Positions 44,516-52,694 of a DNA stretch of 64,000 bases are shown one piece after another. Source of the DNA: Elusimicrobiota bacterium (GTDB taxonomy: Bacteria > Elusimicrobiota > Elusimicrobia > UBA1565 > UBA9628); NCBI GenBank assembly GCA_026388095.1, contig JAPLKL010000006.1, forward strand, positions 1-64,000, given 5' to 3'. Position 1 is the first letter of the stretch. Each line of letters starts with the position of its first letter. The notes below the pieces were generated by a model. That model worked only from the letters and a program-made list of their open reading frames with translations. It made no database searches and was not told the origin of the DNA. Made by a program: the position numbers and the translations under genes.

Positions 44516-45369
44516 AGAAAATAGCGTTCCTGATTCCACTTTTCAGCCTTTGCTCCTGCAGCCTAAACTCCTTGGCCCTGCGCTCGACCGCGGAGTTCCT
44601 CGACCGCGGCGTCGCGGCCTATTACGACGAATCCGACCCTCAACTCGCCCGGGAGGCCATGGTCTCCCAGCTCAAGTTCGTCGAAGGTCTGCTGCAGAGC
44701 GCGCCCAAGAATCCTCGCCTCAACCGCCTGGCCGCGGAAGGCTTCGGGAGCTACACTTTCCTCTTCATAGAGGACTCGCAGCCGGAGCGGGCCAAGGGCT
44801 TCTATCTCCGGGGCCGCGACTATGCGCTCAGGGGCCTCAGCGCCCGGCCGGTTCTGGCGAATCTTTCCGCCATGCTGCCCGACGACTTGGATAAGGCGCT
44901 CAAGAGGGCGGGCAAGGCCGACGCCCCAGACCTCTTCTGGGCGGCCTTCTGTTGGTCCGGGTTCATCAACTTATCCAGGGACTCTCCCGATGCCGTGGCC
45001 GAGCTCCCCAAGGCCGTGGCGCTCATGAAGCGTTCGCACGAGCTGGACCCGGACTACGACTTCGCCGGTTCCGACATGTTCTTCGGCGTGTACTTCGCCT
45101 CGCGGCCCAAACTGCTGGGCGGCGACACGAAGAAGGCCCAAGAACATTTCAAGTGGGCCGAACGCCTCACGGAAGGGAAATACCTCATGGTCTACTTGCT
45201 GGAGGCCAAGACCTTGGCCGTGGCCTTGCAGGACCGCGCGCTCTTCGAGAGCCTCCTCGCCAAGGTCAAGGAATCCCCGGCCGGCCGCCTGCCCCAAGCC
45301 AGGCTCGCCGACGAGGTGGCCAAGCTCAAGGCCGCTGCCCTCATGGAGAGGATCGATGACCTGTTCTAG
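44503..45369 (+). CDS. tatT: TatT-like TPR lipoprotein associated with TRAP transporter
   Basis: 288 residues from ATG 44503, or 285 from TTG 44512. The signal peptide KKIAFLIPLFSLCSC provides a lipobox-type cysteine. The rest is helical TPR-like and fits the TRAP-associated TatT family known from Treponema: GFGSYTFLFIEDSQPERAKGFYLRGRDYA-type helices, AFCWSGFINLSRD, GSDMFFGVYFASRPKLLGG. In that system a TatT trimer docks the DctP-type binding protein and may hold hydrophobic ligands. The dctP gene overlaps its end by 14 bases. Confidence 0.88.
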   Translation: MARLKKIAFLIPLFSLCSCSLNSLALRSTAEFLDRGVAAYYDESDPQLAREAMVSQLKFVEGLLQSAPKNPRLNRLAAEGFGSYTFLFIEDSQPERAKGFYLRGRDYALRGLSARPVLANLSAMLPDDLDKALKRAGKADAPDLFWAAFCWSGFINLSRDSPDAVAELPKAVALMKRSHELDPDYDFAGSDMFFGVYFASRPKLLGGDTKKAQEHFKWAERLTEGKYLMVYLLEAKTLAVALQDRALFESLLAKVKESPAGRLPQARLADEVAKLKAAALMERIDDLF

Positions 45370-46381
45370 TCTTTTCCTAGCCCTGTCTTTGGCCCTGCCG
45401 AGCTCGGCCCCCGCAGCCGAACCCCAGGTCATCATCAAGTTCGCGACCTTGGCGCCGGACGGCTCCACATGGATGAAGGTCATGAACGACCTCAATGCGG
45501 AGCTCCAGGCCAAGACCGCGGGCCGGGTCAAGTTCAAGTTCTATGCGGGGGGGGTCCAGGGCGACGAGACCGACGTGGTCAAGAAGATCCGCATCGGGCA
45601 GATCCAGGCCGCGGGCTTCACGGGCGTGGGCCTGGGCCAGATCGCTCCCGCGGTGCGCATACTCGACGCCCCCTGGCTCTTCCACGACAACGCCGAGGCT
45701 GATATCATCCGCCAGGCCTTCGCCAAGGACCTCACTGCCGCCGTCGAGAAGGGGGGGTATGTCCTTCTGGGATGGACCGAACTGGGCTGGGTCTACGTGT
45801 TCAGCCGCAGCCCCGTCAACTCCCCGGAGGACATGCAGAGAGCCAAGATGTGGGTCTGGGAGGGCGATCCCATCGCCCAGGCCGCCTACAAAGCCCTGGG
45901 CGTCACCCCGCGGCCGCTCTCCGTCGTGGATGTCATGTCGTCCCTGGAGACCGGGATGGTCGACGGCGTCTACGGCCCCCCGATGGGAGTGACCGCGCTG
46001 CAGTGGTTCCGCCGGACCAAATTCATCTACAACGTGCCGATAGCGGACTCCATGGGCGCGGTGCTCCTGTCCCGCAAGGCCTTCGACGCCATCCCCGAGT
46101 CCGACCGCAAGGTCCTGCTCGAGGTCGGCGCACGGCACCTCAAGCGCCTGGGCCAGCTCTCGCGCCGGGAGAACGAGGACGCCCTGGCCGCTCTGCAGAA
46201 GCAGGGCCTGACCCTTTCGGCCAAGGCCGCCCCCGAGATGATGAAGCGCTACGAGGAACTGGGCCGGCTGGCCCGGCGGGAGCTGGTCGGCACGCTCTAC
46301 CCGGCGGAGCTCCTCGACCGGGTCGAGAAGGCGCTCGCCGACCTGCGGGCCAAAAGCGGTGGCAAGACTAAAAAAGGCTGA
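45356..46381 (+). CDS. dctP: TRAP transporter solute-binding protein, DctP family
   Basis: 341 residues with a signal peptide (LFLALSLALPSSAPAA). The mature start VIIKFATLAPDGSTWMK and the later LGWVYVFSRSPVNSPEDM, KMWVWEGDPIAQ and MSSLETGMVDGVYGPP are DctP/TatP features. A conserved arginine for the ligand carboxylate would be expected near the VFSRSP-KMWVW region. It delivers an organic acid or other small ligand to DctQ/DctM. It is encoded with TatT, as in the TatT-P type of TRAP systems. Confidence 0.93.
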   Translation: MTCSSLFLALSLALPSSAPAAEPQVIIKFATLAPDGSTWMKVMNDLNAELQAKTAGRVKFKFYAGGVQGDETDVVKKIRIGQIQAAGFTGVGLGQIAPAVRILDAPWLFHDNAEADIIRQAFAKDLTAAVEKGGYVLLGWTELGWVYVFSRSPVNSPEDMQRAKMWVWEGDPIAQAAYKALGVTPRPLSVVDVMSSLETGMVDGVYGPPMGVTALQWFRRTKFIYNVPIADSMGAVLLSRKAFDAIPESDRKVLLEVGARHLKRLGQLSRRENEDALAALQKQGLTLSAKAAPEMMKRYEELGRLARRELVGTLYPAELLDRVEKALADLRAKSGGKTKKG

Positions 46382-46862
46382 GTCCGTCCTGCTCGGTCTG
46401 GAGAGCATCGCCCTCGTGGGCATATTGCTCTTCCTGGTGGCGATGTCCTTCCTCCAGGTGGTCCTGCGCCAGTTCTTCGGCGGCGGCATCCTCTGGTGCG
46501 ACACCTTGCTGCGCCACCTGGTCCTCTGGGTCGGGTTCCTGGGCGCTGCGCGCGCCGCCGCCGAGGAGAAGCATTTCGCTTTCGAAGCCGTGACCGAGCA
46601 CCTGCCCGCCCGGCTCCACGGCGCGGCCGCCGCGCTGGCGCGCCTGTGCGCCGCGGCCGTGGCCCTGCTCCTGGCCAAGGCCTCCTGGGCCTTCATGCTC
46701 GAGGAGCGCTCCGCTGGCGCGCCCCTGTTCACGGCCGGAGGGCTCGGGGTCCCGGGCTGGCCCTTCGCCGCCATCGTGCCCATCGGGTTCCTGCTGGTCG
46801 CCGTCCACGCCGGGCTGCGCCTCTGGGTGGAGAAGGTCCCCGAGGAAGGCAGGACCCCGTGA
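46359..46862 (+). CDS. dctQ: TRAP transporter small permease, DctQ family
   Basis: 167 residues from GTG 46359, overlapping dctP by 23 bases. Four membrane helices are visible, beginning VLLGLESIALVGILLFLVAMSFLQVVLRQFF, with the family motif WCDTLLRHLVLWVGFLGAA. DctQ joins the binding protein cycle to the large permease DctM, whose GTG start overlaps its stop. Confidence 0.92.
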   Translation: MARLKKAESVLLGLESIALVGILLFLVAMSFLQVVLRQFFGGGILWCDTLLRHLVLWVGFLGAARAAAEEKHFAFEAVTEHLPARLHGAAAALARLCAAAVALLLAKASWAFMLEERSAGAPLFTAGGLGVPGWPFAAIVPIGFLLVAVHAGLRLWVEKVPEEGRTP

Positions 46863-48130
46863 TCTGGGCCATCACCGCGGCCGTGCTCGTGTTGGCCTTC
46901 CTGGGTGCGCCCATCTTCGCCCTGATGGGAGGGCTGGCCCTGTGGCTCTTCCAAAGCGCCGGGATCGCCTCGACCGCGGTCATCATCGAGCTCTATCGCC
47001 TCGCCACTTTGCCCTCTTTGATCGCCATCCCGCTGTTCACCTTCGCGGGCTACGCGCTGGCGGAGTCCGGCGCCCCCAAGCGCTTGGTGGCCTTGGCTGA
47101 GGCCCTCTTCAGCTGGCTGCCCGGCGGCGTGGCCATGTCCGCGCTGCTGGCCACCGCCCTCTTCACCGCCTTCACCGGAGCCTCCGGCGTGACCATCATC
47201 GCTTTGGGCGGGCTCATCTATCCGCTGCTGCGGCGCCAGGGCTACCCAGAGGACTTCTCCTTGGGCCTGGTGACCACGACCGGCAGTCTGGGGCTCCTCT
47301 TCCCGCCGAGCCTGCCCATCATCCTCTACGCCCTCGTGGGCAAGGTCTCCATCGACCGGCTCTTCGCGGCCGCGGCCGTGCCTGGACTGGTCCTGCTCGC
47401 TATTCTCGGCGGCTACGCCATGCTCGTGGCCGCCCGCCACGGTGTGCCCCGCGTGCCCTTCTCGCTGGCGACGGCGCTGCAGGCCGCGCGCGCAGCGGCC
47501 TGGGAGATACCGCTGCCCTTCCTCATCATCGGCGGCATCTACAGCGGCAAGTTCACCGCCTCCGAGGCCGCCGCCATCATGGCCTTCTATGTGGTGGCCG
47601 TCGAAGTCCTGGTCTACGGGGACCTGAGCTGGCGCGACCTGCCCCGGGTCGTGCGCCGCAGCATGATGCTGGTCGGCGCCATCCTCATCGTCCTGGGTAC
47701 GGCCCTGGGCCTGACCAACTATCTCATCGATGCCGAGGTCCCGGCGCGCATCTTCGGATTCCTCAGGCTCCACCTGCACAGCCAGTGGGCCTTCCTCGCC
47801 TGTCTCAACGTCTTCCTCCTCGTGGTCAACATGGTGGAGATATTCTCGGCCATCATCATCGTGGTGCCCATCATCGTGCCCGTGGCCCTGCAGTACGGCA
47901 TCGACCCCATCCATCTGGGGACCCTATTCTTGCTCAACCTCGAGATCGGCTACATGACGCCGCCTTTGGGCCTCAACCTTTTCCTGTCGAGCCGGCGCTT
48001 CGACAAGCGTCTGCCCGCCCTCTACCGGGCGACCATGCCGTTCTGGGCCGTGCTCCTCGTCGCCCTGGCCCTGGTCACCTATCTGCCGCGCCTGAGCCTC
48101 TGGCTCCCCGACCTCCTGAGGATACTATGA
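46859..48130 (+). CDS. dctM: TRAP transporter large permease, DctM family
   Basis: 423 residues from GTG 46859 (GTGA overlap with dctQ). About 12 helices. Characteristic segments are ALMGGLALWLF, PLFTFAGYALAESGAPKRL, ATALFTAFTGASGVTIIALGG, and PPSLPIILYALVGKVS, typical of the ion-coupled DctM subunit. The C-terminal GIDPIHLGTLFLLNLEIGYMTPPLGLNLF motif is standard. It completes the TRAP importer, and the ATG of the next gene overlaps its stop. Confidence 0.95.
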   Translation: MIWAITAAVLVLAFLGAPIFALMGGLALWLFQSAGIASTAVIIELYRLATLPSLIAIPLFTFAGYALAESGAPKRLVALAEALFSWLPGGVAMSALLATALFTAFTGASGVTIIALGGLIYPLLRRQGYPEDFSLGLVTTTGSLGLLFPPSLPIILYALVGKVSIDRLFAAAAVPGLVLLAILGGYAMLVAARHGVPRVPFSLATALQAARAAAWEIPLPFLIIGGIYSGKFTASEAAAIMAFYVVAVEVLVYGDLSWRDLPRVVRRSMMLVGAILIVLGTALGLTNYLIDAEVPARIFGFLRLHLHSQWAFLACLNVFLLVVNMVEIFSAIIIVVPIIVPVALQYGIDPIHLGTLFLLNLEIGYMTPPLGLNLFLSSRRFDKRLPALYRATMPFWAVLLVALALVTYLPRLSLWLPDLLRIL

Positions 48131-49017
48131 AACCATCGACGCGCAGCAGCGACCTGAAGCCTGAAGAGAAGCGGCGCCTCCTAGACCGAATCGAGTCTTC
48201 GCCGGCCTACCGCAAAGCCTACGAAGACGCGGAGTTCATGCAGCGCCGGGAACTCCGGCCCATCCGCCTGCAGTTGGAGCTGCTCAAGCCGGAAATGGTG
48301 CTGGCCGAGAACAAGATCAAGTCCACGGTCGTCGTGTTCGGTTCGGCGCGGGTGATGCCGCCCGAGCAGGCCAGCCGGGAACTGTCCCAGGCGCAAGCCA
48401 AGGCCAAAGCCGAACCCAGCGACTACGAACTGGCGCAGGACGTCAACCGGGCCCAGATGAAGGTCGAGTTCTCCCGCTACTACGAGGAGGCCCGCCGCTT
48501 CGCGGCCATCATCTCCCAGGCTCAGCAGTCCGACAAGCGCCTGGAGTTCGTCATCGTGACCGGAGGCGGCCCCGGCATCATGGAGGCGGCCAACCGCGGC
48601 GCCTATGAGACCGACTGCCGCTCCATCGGCCTCAACATCACCCTGCCGCACGAGCAAGACCCCAACCCGTTCATCACGCCGGAGCTTTCTTTCCAGTTCC
48701 ACTACTTCGCGCTGCGCAAGATGCACTTCATGATGCGGGCCAAGGCCATGGTGGCGTTCCCCGGCGGCTTCGGGACCCTCGACGAACTCTTCGAGACCCT
48801 GACCCTCGTGCAGACCGGCAAGAAACGGCCCATCCCCATCGTGCTCTTCGGCCGCGAGTTCTGGAAACGAGTCATCGACTTCGACTATCTGGCCGAGACA
48901 GGGATGATCCACTGGGAGGACACCCGATTGGTGGCCATCGTCGAGAAAGCCGAGGAAGGCTGGGCCCACATCCGCAATTTCTGGAAGGAGCACCGCTCCA
49001 GCGGCCGCATGCCGTGA
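48127..49017 (+). CDS. LOG-family nucleotide phosphoribohydrolase-like protein
   Basis: 296 residues from ATG 48127 (ATGA overlap with dctM). The Rossmann-like domain has the two LOG signatures GGGPGIMEAANRGA and PGGFGTLDELFE. A helical N-terminal extension of ~75 residues precedes VVVFGSARV. LOG proteins split nucleoside 5'-monophosphates into base and ribose phosphate, and in plants make cytokinins. Its position inside a TRAP operon is unusual. The longer open frame upstream only shadows dctM. Confidence 0.88.
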   Translation: MKPSTRSSDLKPEEKRRLLDRIESSPAYRKAYEDAEFMQRRELRPIRLQLELLKPEMVLAENKIKSTVVVFGSARVMPPEQASRELSQAQAKAKAEPSDYELAQDVNRAQMKVEFSRYYEEARRFAAIISQAQQSDKRLEFVIVTGGGPGIMEAANRGAYETDCRSIGLNITLPHEQDPNPFITPELSFQFHYFALRKMHFMMRAKAMVAFPGGFGTLDELFETLTLVQTGKKRPIPIVLFGREFWKRVIDFDYLAETGMIHWEDTRLVAIVEKAEEGWAHIRNFWKEHRSSGRMP

Positions 49018-49021
49018 TGCC

Positions 49022-50053
49022 ATGGTAGCCTCCGGCCTGGTGGCTCTCGCGCTCATGGCCGGCTCGCCCTCGGCCTGGGCGGGCGACGATTTTCTGGCGC
49101 TGGTGCGCAAAGCCCGAGGCCGCCAGGAGCCCGAGGAGCGCGTCGAGTATTTCTCGCGCGCGATCGCGGCCTGGACGCCCGGCCACGGCAGCGGCCTGCT
49201 GGCTTCGTGCTACTTCGGCCGCGGCGAGGCCCGCTACCAGACCGGCGATTTCGCCCAGGCTCTGCCCGACCTGGCCAAATCCTTGGAGGGGGACCTCAAC
49301 AACGCGCGGGCGGTGTTCCTGCGCGGGAGGATACTCCTGCATCAGACGCTCCTGGAACCTGAGCCTTCGGCCCGTTCCGCCGCTCAGGCGGAGCAGGCTC
49401 TGGCTGATTACGCCGCGGTCAAGCCGGAGGATGTCGAAGGCCTCCTCGCTCTGGGCCGCGCGCAGGTCCTGGCCGGCCACCTCGCCGCAGCCCAAGGCGT
49501 TTTCGGCCGGGCGCGCAAGCTCGTCCCCTCCGATCCCCGTCCCGGCCTCGGGCTCGGCCGGGCTTTCCTGGCCGCGCGGGAATTCAGCCGCGCGCGCGAG
49601 ACCCTCGACGACGCCGATGCCCTGGCCCGCGGCCGCGAGGCCGATGTCTTGACGGAGCGCGCCAAGTGCCGGCGGGCGCAGGGGGATGAACTCGGGGCGC
49701 TCGCGGACTACGACCGGGCCCTGCCCCGGCATGAAGACCTCCTCCTGGACCTGTCCCGCTCACATGCGCCTGCCGCGGACATCGAAGAGCGCGAGGCCGA
49801 CGCCGGCCGCGCCTATTACGGCCGCGGACGCATCCGCGAGTCGCGCGGCGACGCGCCCGGGGCTTTGGCCGATTATGAGGCCGGCTGCCGGCACGGCATC
49901 GAGGCCTGCTGCCGCAAGGCCAAGGAGTTCTCCGCGGTCAAGCCGCGGCAGCCCGAGACCCGGCCCGCCCCGGCCAAGCCGCCCAGGAAACCCAAGCGCC
50001 GCGAGCTGCCGAACCCGTCCAGCGACCCCGGGGACCGCCTATACGGCTCCTAA
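49022..50053 (+). CDS. secreted TPR-repeat protein
   Basis: 343 residues, starting four bases after the LOG gene. The N-terminus (MVASGLVALALMAGSPSAWAG) is a signal peptide without charged start. About six TPR-like units follow (ASCYFGRGEARYQTGDFAQAL, ALLALGRAQVLAGHLAAA-type helices), then a Lys/Pro-rich tail (KPPRKPKRRELPNPSS). It ends the seven-gene operon. It may assist TatT in the periplasm, by position only. Confidence 0.75.
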   Translation: MVASGLVALALMAGSPSAWAGDDFLALVRKARGRQEPEERVEYFSRAIAAWTPGHGSGLLASCYFGRGEARYQTGDFAQALPDLAKSLEGDLNNARAVFLRGRILLHQTLLEPEPSARSAAQAEQALADYAAVKPEDVEGLLALGRAQVLAGHLAAAQGVFGRARKLVPSDPRPGLGLGRAFLAAREFSRARETLDDADALARGREADVLTERAKCRRAQGDELGALADYDRALPRHEDLLLDLSRSHAPAADIEEREADAGRAYYGRGRIRESRGDAPGALADYEAGCRHGIEACCRKAKEFSAVKPRQPETRPAPAKPPRKPKRRELPNPSSDPGDRLYGS

Positions 50054-50081
50054 GCCGGCGCGTCTGCGCTCCTCGCCCATT

Positions 50082-50090
50082 TGATATAAT
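50082..50090 (+). promoter_or_regulatory. extended -10 promoter of the TPR gene at 50099, TTG start
   Basis: TGA-TATAAT, eight bases, then TTG 50099. A signal peptide begins exactly at this TTG, which confirms the start and supports near-leaderless initiation. Confidence 0.65.
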
Positions 50091-50098
50091 CGCTCTGC

Positions 50099-51253
50099 TT
50101 GAAGAGCCACCTGTTGCTAGCGGCGCTGGCCATGGTCTGCGCCCCTGCGGCGCACGCCGTCCTGCCCGAGACAGACAAGCTGATCCTGCAAGGTCTCGAT
50201 GCGGCCTACAGCCTGGACTTCGAGCGTTCCGCCTCCCTTTTCACCGAGGCAGGCCGCTTGGAGCCGGAACATCCGGTCGGGCCTTTCTTCCTCGCCTCGC
50301 TGCAGTGGCTCCAGTACTCCCAGAACGCCGACGTCCCCGGGACGGTCGACTCGCTCGAGCCGAAATTCAACCAGATCATGGACCAAGCCCTGGACCGTGC
50401 CCGGAAGATGTACGCGAAAAAGCACGACGACGCCGAAGCGAACTTCTACCTGGGAGCCATCTACGGGATGAAGGGGCGCTGGTTCCTGCTGAAGTACAAA
50501 TGGATCCGGGCGGCCCGCTACGGCTTCAAGGGCTATAAATACTTGAAGCGGGCAGTCGAACTCGATCCCGAGTGCTACGATGCCTACCTGGGGATGGGCA
50601 TGTACGACTATTACTCGGACACCCTGCCGACCGTCGTGAAGTTCGCGGCCAACATGATCGTCCGCGGAGACAAGCGGCGGGGGCTGCGCTACATCCAGAT
50701 GACGATGGAGAAGGGCCATTACAGCGTCACGGAGGCGAAGATCTTCCTGGTCGGAATCCTGTCCGTCTACGAGAAGCAGCCGGACAAGGCCCTGCAAATG
50801 GTCCAGGAGCTGCGCCTCCACAATCCTGGAAACCTTTTCTTTGTCCTGATGGAGATGGGGCCCCGGATCATCCTCCGAGACTGGAACGGGGCCATAGCCT
50901 TCGGGGAGTTCCTGGCCCCCCGGGTCCGCGAACTCCCCTACACGAAGCCGCACACCAGCCTCTTCGACCTCTATCTGGGGGAGGCCTACCTGGGGGCCAA
51001 GGATTACCTCAAAGCGACCGACATATTCAACCGCTGCATCGAGGCTGCCCCCGAACCCAGGAAGGCGACGGTCACCCACTGTCATCTGCGCCGGGCCCAG
51101 ACTTTGGACCTCCTGGGTCGGCGGACGGAAGCCGTCCTGGACTACACGTTCGTCAAGGAGCGCCCCGATTTCTTCGACTCGCAGGACAAGGCCAAGCGGG
51201 GCCTGAAGGCGGCCGCCACATACGAAGAGGTCCTCCGTCAACTCCAGCAGTGA
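50099..51253 (+). CDS. secreted TPR-like protein
   Basis: 384 residues from TTG 50099. The signal peptide KSHLLLAALAMVCAPAAHA needs this start, since no ATG or GTG is available before it. Helical repeats run through the rest (LDAAYSLDFERSASLFTEAGRL, AVELDPECYDAYLGMGMYDYYS, LYLGEAYLGAKDYLKATDIF). The central part with GMYDYYSDTLPTVVKF resembles a TPR group also found in eukaryotic TTC39/IML2-like proteins, recalled from memory only. Likely periplasmic, function unknown. It has its own promoter. Confidence 0.75.
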   Translation: MKSHLLLAALAMVCAPAAHAVLPETDKLILQGLDAAYSLDFERSASLFTEAGRLEPEHPVGPFFLASLQWLQYSQNADVPGTVDSLEPKFNQIMDQALDRARKMYAKKHDDAEANFYLGAIYGMKGRWFLLKYKWIRAARYGFKGYKYLKRAVELDPECYDAYLGMGMYDYYSDTLPTVVKFAANMIVRGDKRRGLRYIQMTMEKGHYSVTEAKIFLVGILSVYEKQPDKALQMVQELRLHNPGNLFFVLMEMGPRIILRDWNGAIAFGEFLAPRVRELPYTKPHTSLFDLYLGEAYLGAKDYLKATDIFNRCIEAAPEPRKATVTHCHLRRAQTLDLLGRRTEAVLDYTFVKERPDFFDSQDKAKRGLKAAATYEEVLRQLQQ

Positions 51254-51310
51254 TGCCTTCGGTCCTTAGGGGAGTCGCGCGCTCCGGCAGGCAAAAGCCC
51301 AAGACACGTC

Positions 51311-51339
51311 TTGAAAATTTAATGTCCGCACGGTATGCT
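51311..51339 (+). promoter_or_regulatory. promoter of coiled-coil gene (TTGAAA-17-TATGCT)
   Basis: -35 TTGAAA at 51311 and -10 TATGCT at 51334 with a 17-base spacer. ATG 51348 follows eight bases after the -10. Confidence 0.6.
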
Positions 51340-51347
51340 TTGGGCGT

Positions 51348-52127
51348 ATGGCCGAAGCGGACCCCTACCAGGTTTGGCTCGATGATTACAAGCGCGAGAT
51401 CGATGCCTTAGCCGCCAAGCCCCTCGCGCCCAGCCGGGAAGCGGGCCGCCGCGCCCAGGCCGCATTCTCTTCCTGGTGGCAGTCAGAATTGGGATCTCCT
51501 GCGGCGCCGCCGATCGCGGAGCCGGCCGCCCCGCCCGGACCGGGATCCTTCGACCGCTTCGAAGCCATGGCCCAGGAGAAGGCTTCTTTGAAGTCGGAAC
51601 TCGGACTGGCCAGACAGGAGAACGGACAACTGCGCCAGCGTCAAGAGGAATCGCGGGCGGCCCGGGAGGAGTTGGAAGCCGAGCTCCTGCGCCTGAAGGA
51701 CACCCATGACCGCGCCCTGGCGAGCCTCCAGGAGAAGGTCCGCCTTCTGGAAGACCGTATCCAGGCGCAGCGCCGGGACAAGGCCAACGCGGAGAAGGCG
51801 TTCGAGCGCTTGGAGGTCCGCGGCCAGGCTCTGGACGCGGACCTGCGCCAAGCCGCGACGGAGAGCGCCGCGGCCGAGCGGGACGCTCTGGAGGCGCGCC
51901 GCCACCTCGCAGAAGCAGAACCCGAGTTGCAGCGCCTCAAGCAGGAATGGGCCGCCGCGCAGGCGACGATCACGGAGCTGCGGCGCCAAGCCTCGTCCTA
52001 TCAGGAGCGGGTGGTCGATTTCCAGGAGCACACCGGCTCCGACTTGGCGCTGCTGCGACAGGAGCTGCGCGAATTCCTCATCAAGGTCAAGCGGCTCATC
52101 GACGAGGCTGCAGGCAGGCAGACCTAG
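51348..52127 (+). CDS. cytoplasmic coiled-coil protein, unknown
   Basis: 259 residues. Residues about 1-75 have a mixed, Pro/Ala-containing head. Residues about 75-255 are a nearly continuous coiled coil rich in Glu, Gln, Arg and Leu (SLKSELGLARQENGQLRQRQ, KVRLLEDRIQAQRRDKANAEKAFERLE). There is no signal peptide or membrane helix. It ends just before a double-hairpin element and the groES promoter. It may be structural or a scaffold. No family recognised. Confidence 0.7.
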   Translation: MAEADPYQVWLDDYKREIDALAAKPLAPSREAGRRAQAAFSSWWQSELGSPAAPPIAEPAAPPGPGSFDRFEAMAQEKASLKSELGLARQENGQLRQRQEESRAAREELEAELLRLKDTHDRALASLQEKVRLLEDRIQAQRRDKANAEKAFERLEVRGQALDADLRQAATESAAAERDALEARRHLAEAEPELQRLKQEWAAAQATITELRRQASSYQERVVDFQEHTGSDLALLRQELREFLIKVKRLIDEAAGRQT

Positions 52128-52133
52128 AATCCC

Positions 52134-52190
52134 TTTCGCGACGCAGCGCGTCGCGAAACCGGCCGGCCCCCATCTGAGGGGGGCCGGCCG
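52134..52190. repeat. tandem double-hairpin element B
   Basis: Hairpin 1 at 52134-52158 (TTTCGCGACGC arms, loop AGC). Hairpin 2 at 52160-52190 (C-GGCCGGCCCCC arms). TTCCGTTGGGGG follows, nearly the same tail as element A. It may end transcription of the coiled-coil gene, though no T-run follows. Confidence 0.7.
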
Positions 52191-52219
52191 TTCCGTTGGG
52201 GGATGGCCTTCCTTTATAA

Positions 52220-52305
52220 TTAGCACTCCAACAAACCGATTGACAGCTTTGGCAGTGTCATGCTAAAATAGCAGACGACAACGCCGAGTGCTAGTTATGA
52301 CACTC
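52220..52305 (+). promoter_or_regulatory. groES operator region: separated CIRCE-like half-sites and a dyad
   Basis: TTAGCACTC at 52220-52228 and GAGTGCTAG at 52286-52294 equal the two halves of a CIRCE operator (HrcA site), but lie 57 bases apart instead of 9. A second dyad, AGTGTCAT (52254-52261) with ATGACACT (52297-52304), brackets the -10 and start of transcription. Binding by HrcA or another repressor is inferred. Confidence 0.55.
52240..52269 (+). promoter_or_regulatory. groES-groEL promoter (TTGACA-18-TAAAAT)
   Basis: Perfect -35 TTGACA at 52240-52245 and -10 TAAAAT at 52264-52269 with an extended TGC before it. A ~65-base leader with GGAGGTAA before ATG 52342 follows, so this transcript is conventionally translated. 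Confidence 0.75.
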
Positions 52306-52341
52306 GCCGATCAACAGACTGATATCCGGAGGTAACGCAAC

Positions 52342-52653
52342 ATGGCCGAAGCGACGCTGAGCAAAGTAAAGATCCAGCCCTTGGGCGACCGCGTGCTGGT
52401 CAAGCCGGTCGAAGCGAAGGAAATCAAACGGGGGGGAATCATCATCCCCGACACCGCCAAGGAAAAGCCCCAGGAAGGAGAGGTGGTCGCGGTGGGTAAA
52501 GGCAAGATGACCGAGGAAGGCAAGGTCCTGCCCATGGACGTCAAGCCCGGCGACCGCATCCTTTACGGCAAATACTCGGGCAACGAGATCAAGATCGACG
52601 ATGTCGAACACCTGATCATGCATCAGGACGACATCCTCGGCATCCTCAAGTAG
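52342..52653 (+). CDS. groES: co-chaperonin GroES
   Basis: 103 residues, slightly longer than the usual 95-97 because of a short N-terminal extension (MAEATLSK). Family motifs are [17 protein letters not shown], the mobile loop [44 protein letters not shown] and DDILGIL. It caps the GroEL ring during ATP-driven folding. Strong ribosome site GGAGGTAA. It is followed 41 bases later by groEL. Confidence 0.98.
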   Translation: MAEATLSKVKIQPLGDRVLVKPVEAKEIKRGGIIIPDTAKEKPQEGEVVAVGKGKMTEEGKVLPMDVKPGDRILYGKYSGNEIKIDDVEHLIMHQDDILGILK

Positions 52654-52694
52654 CTATCCTAATTATATAGGCAAGAAGAGAGGGAAACACCAAC

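Noticed and set aside
45377-47914. 845-residue minus-strand open frame
   Set aside because: Antisense to dctP-dctQ-dctM, with His/Gly/Glu-rich composition typical of shadow translation.
52220-52294. A canonical CIRCE element
   Set aside because: The halves match but the spacer is 57 bases instead of 9, so it was reported as separated half-sites only.
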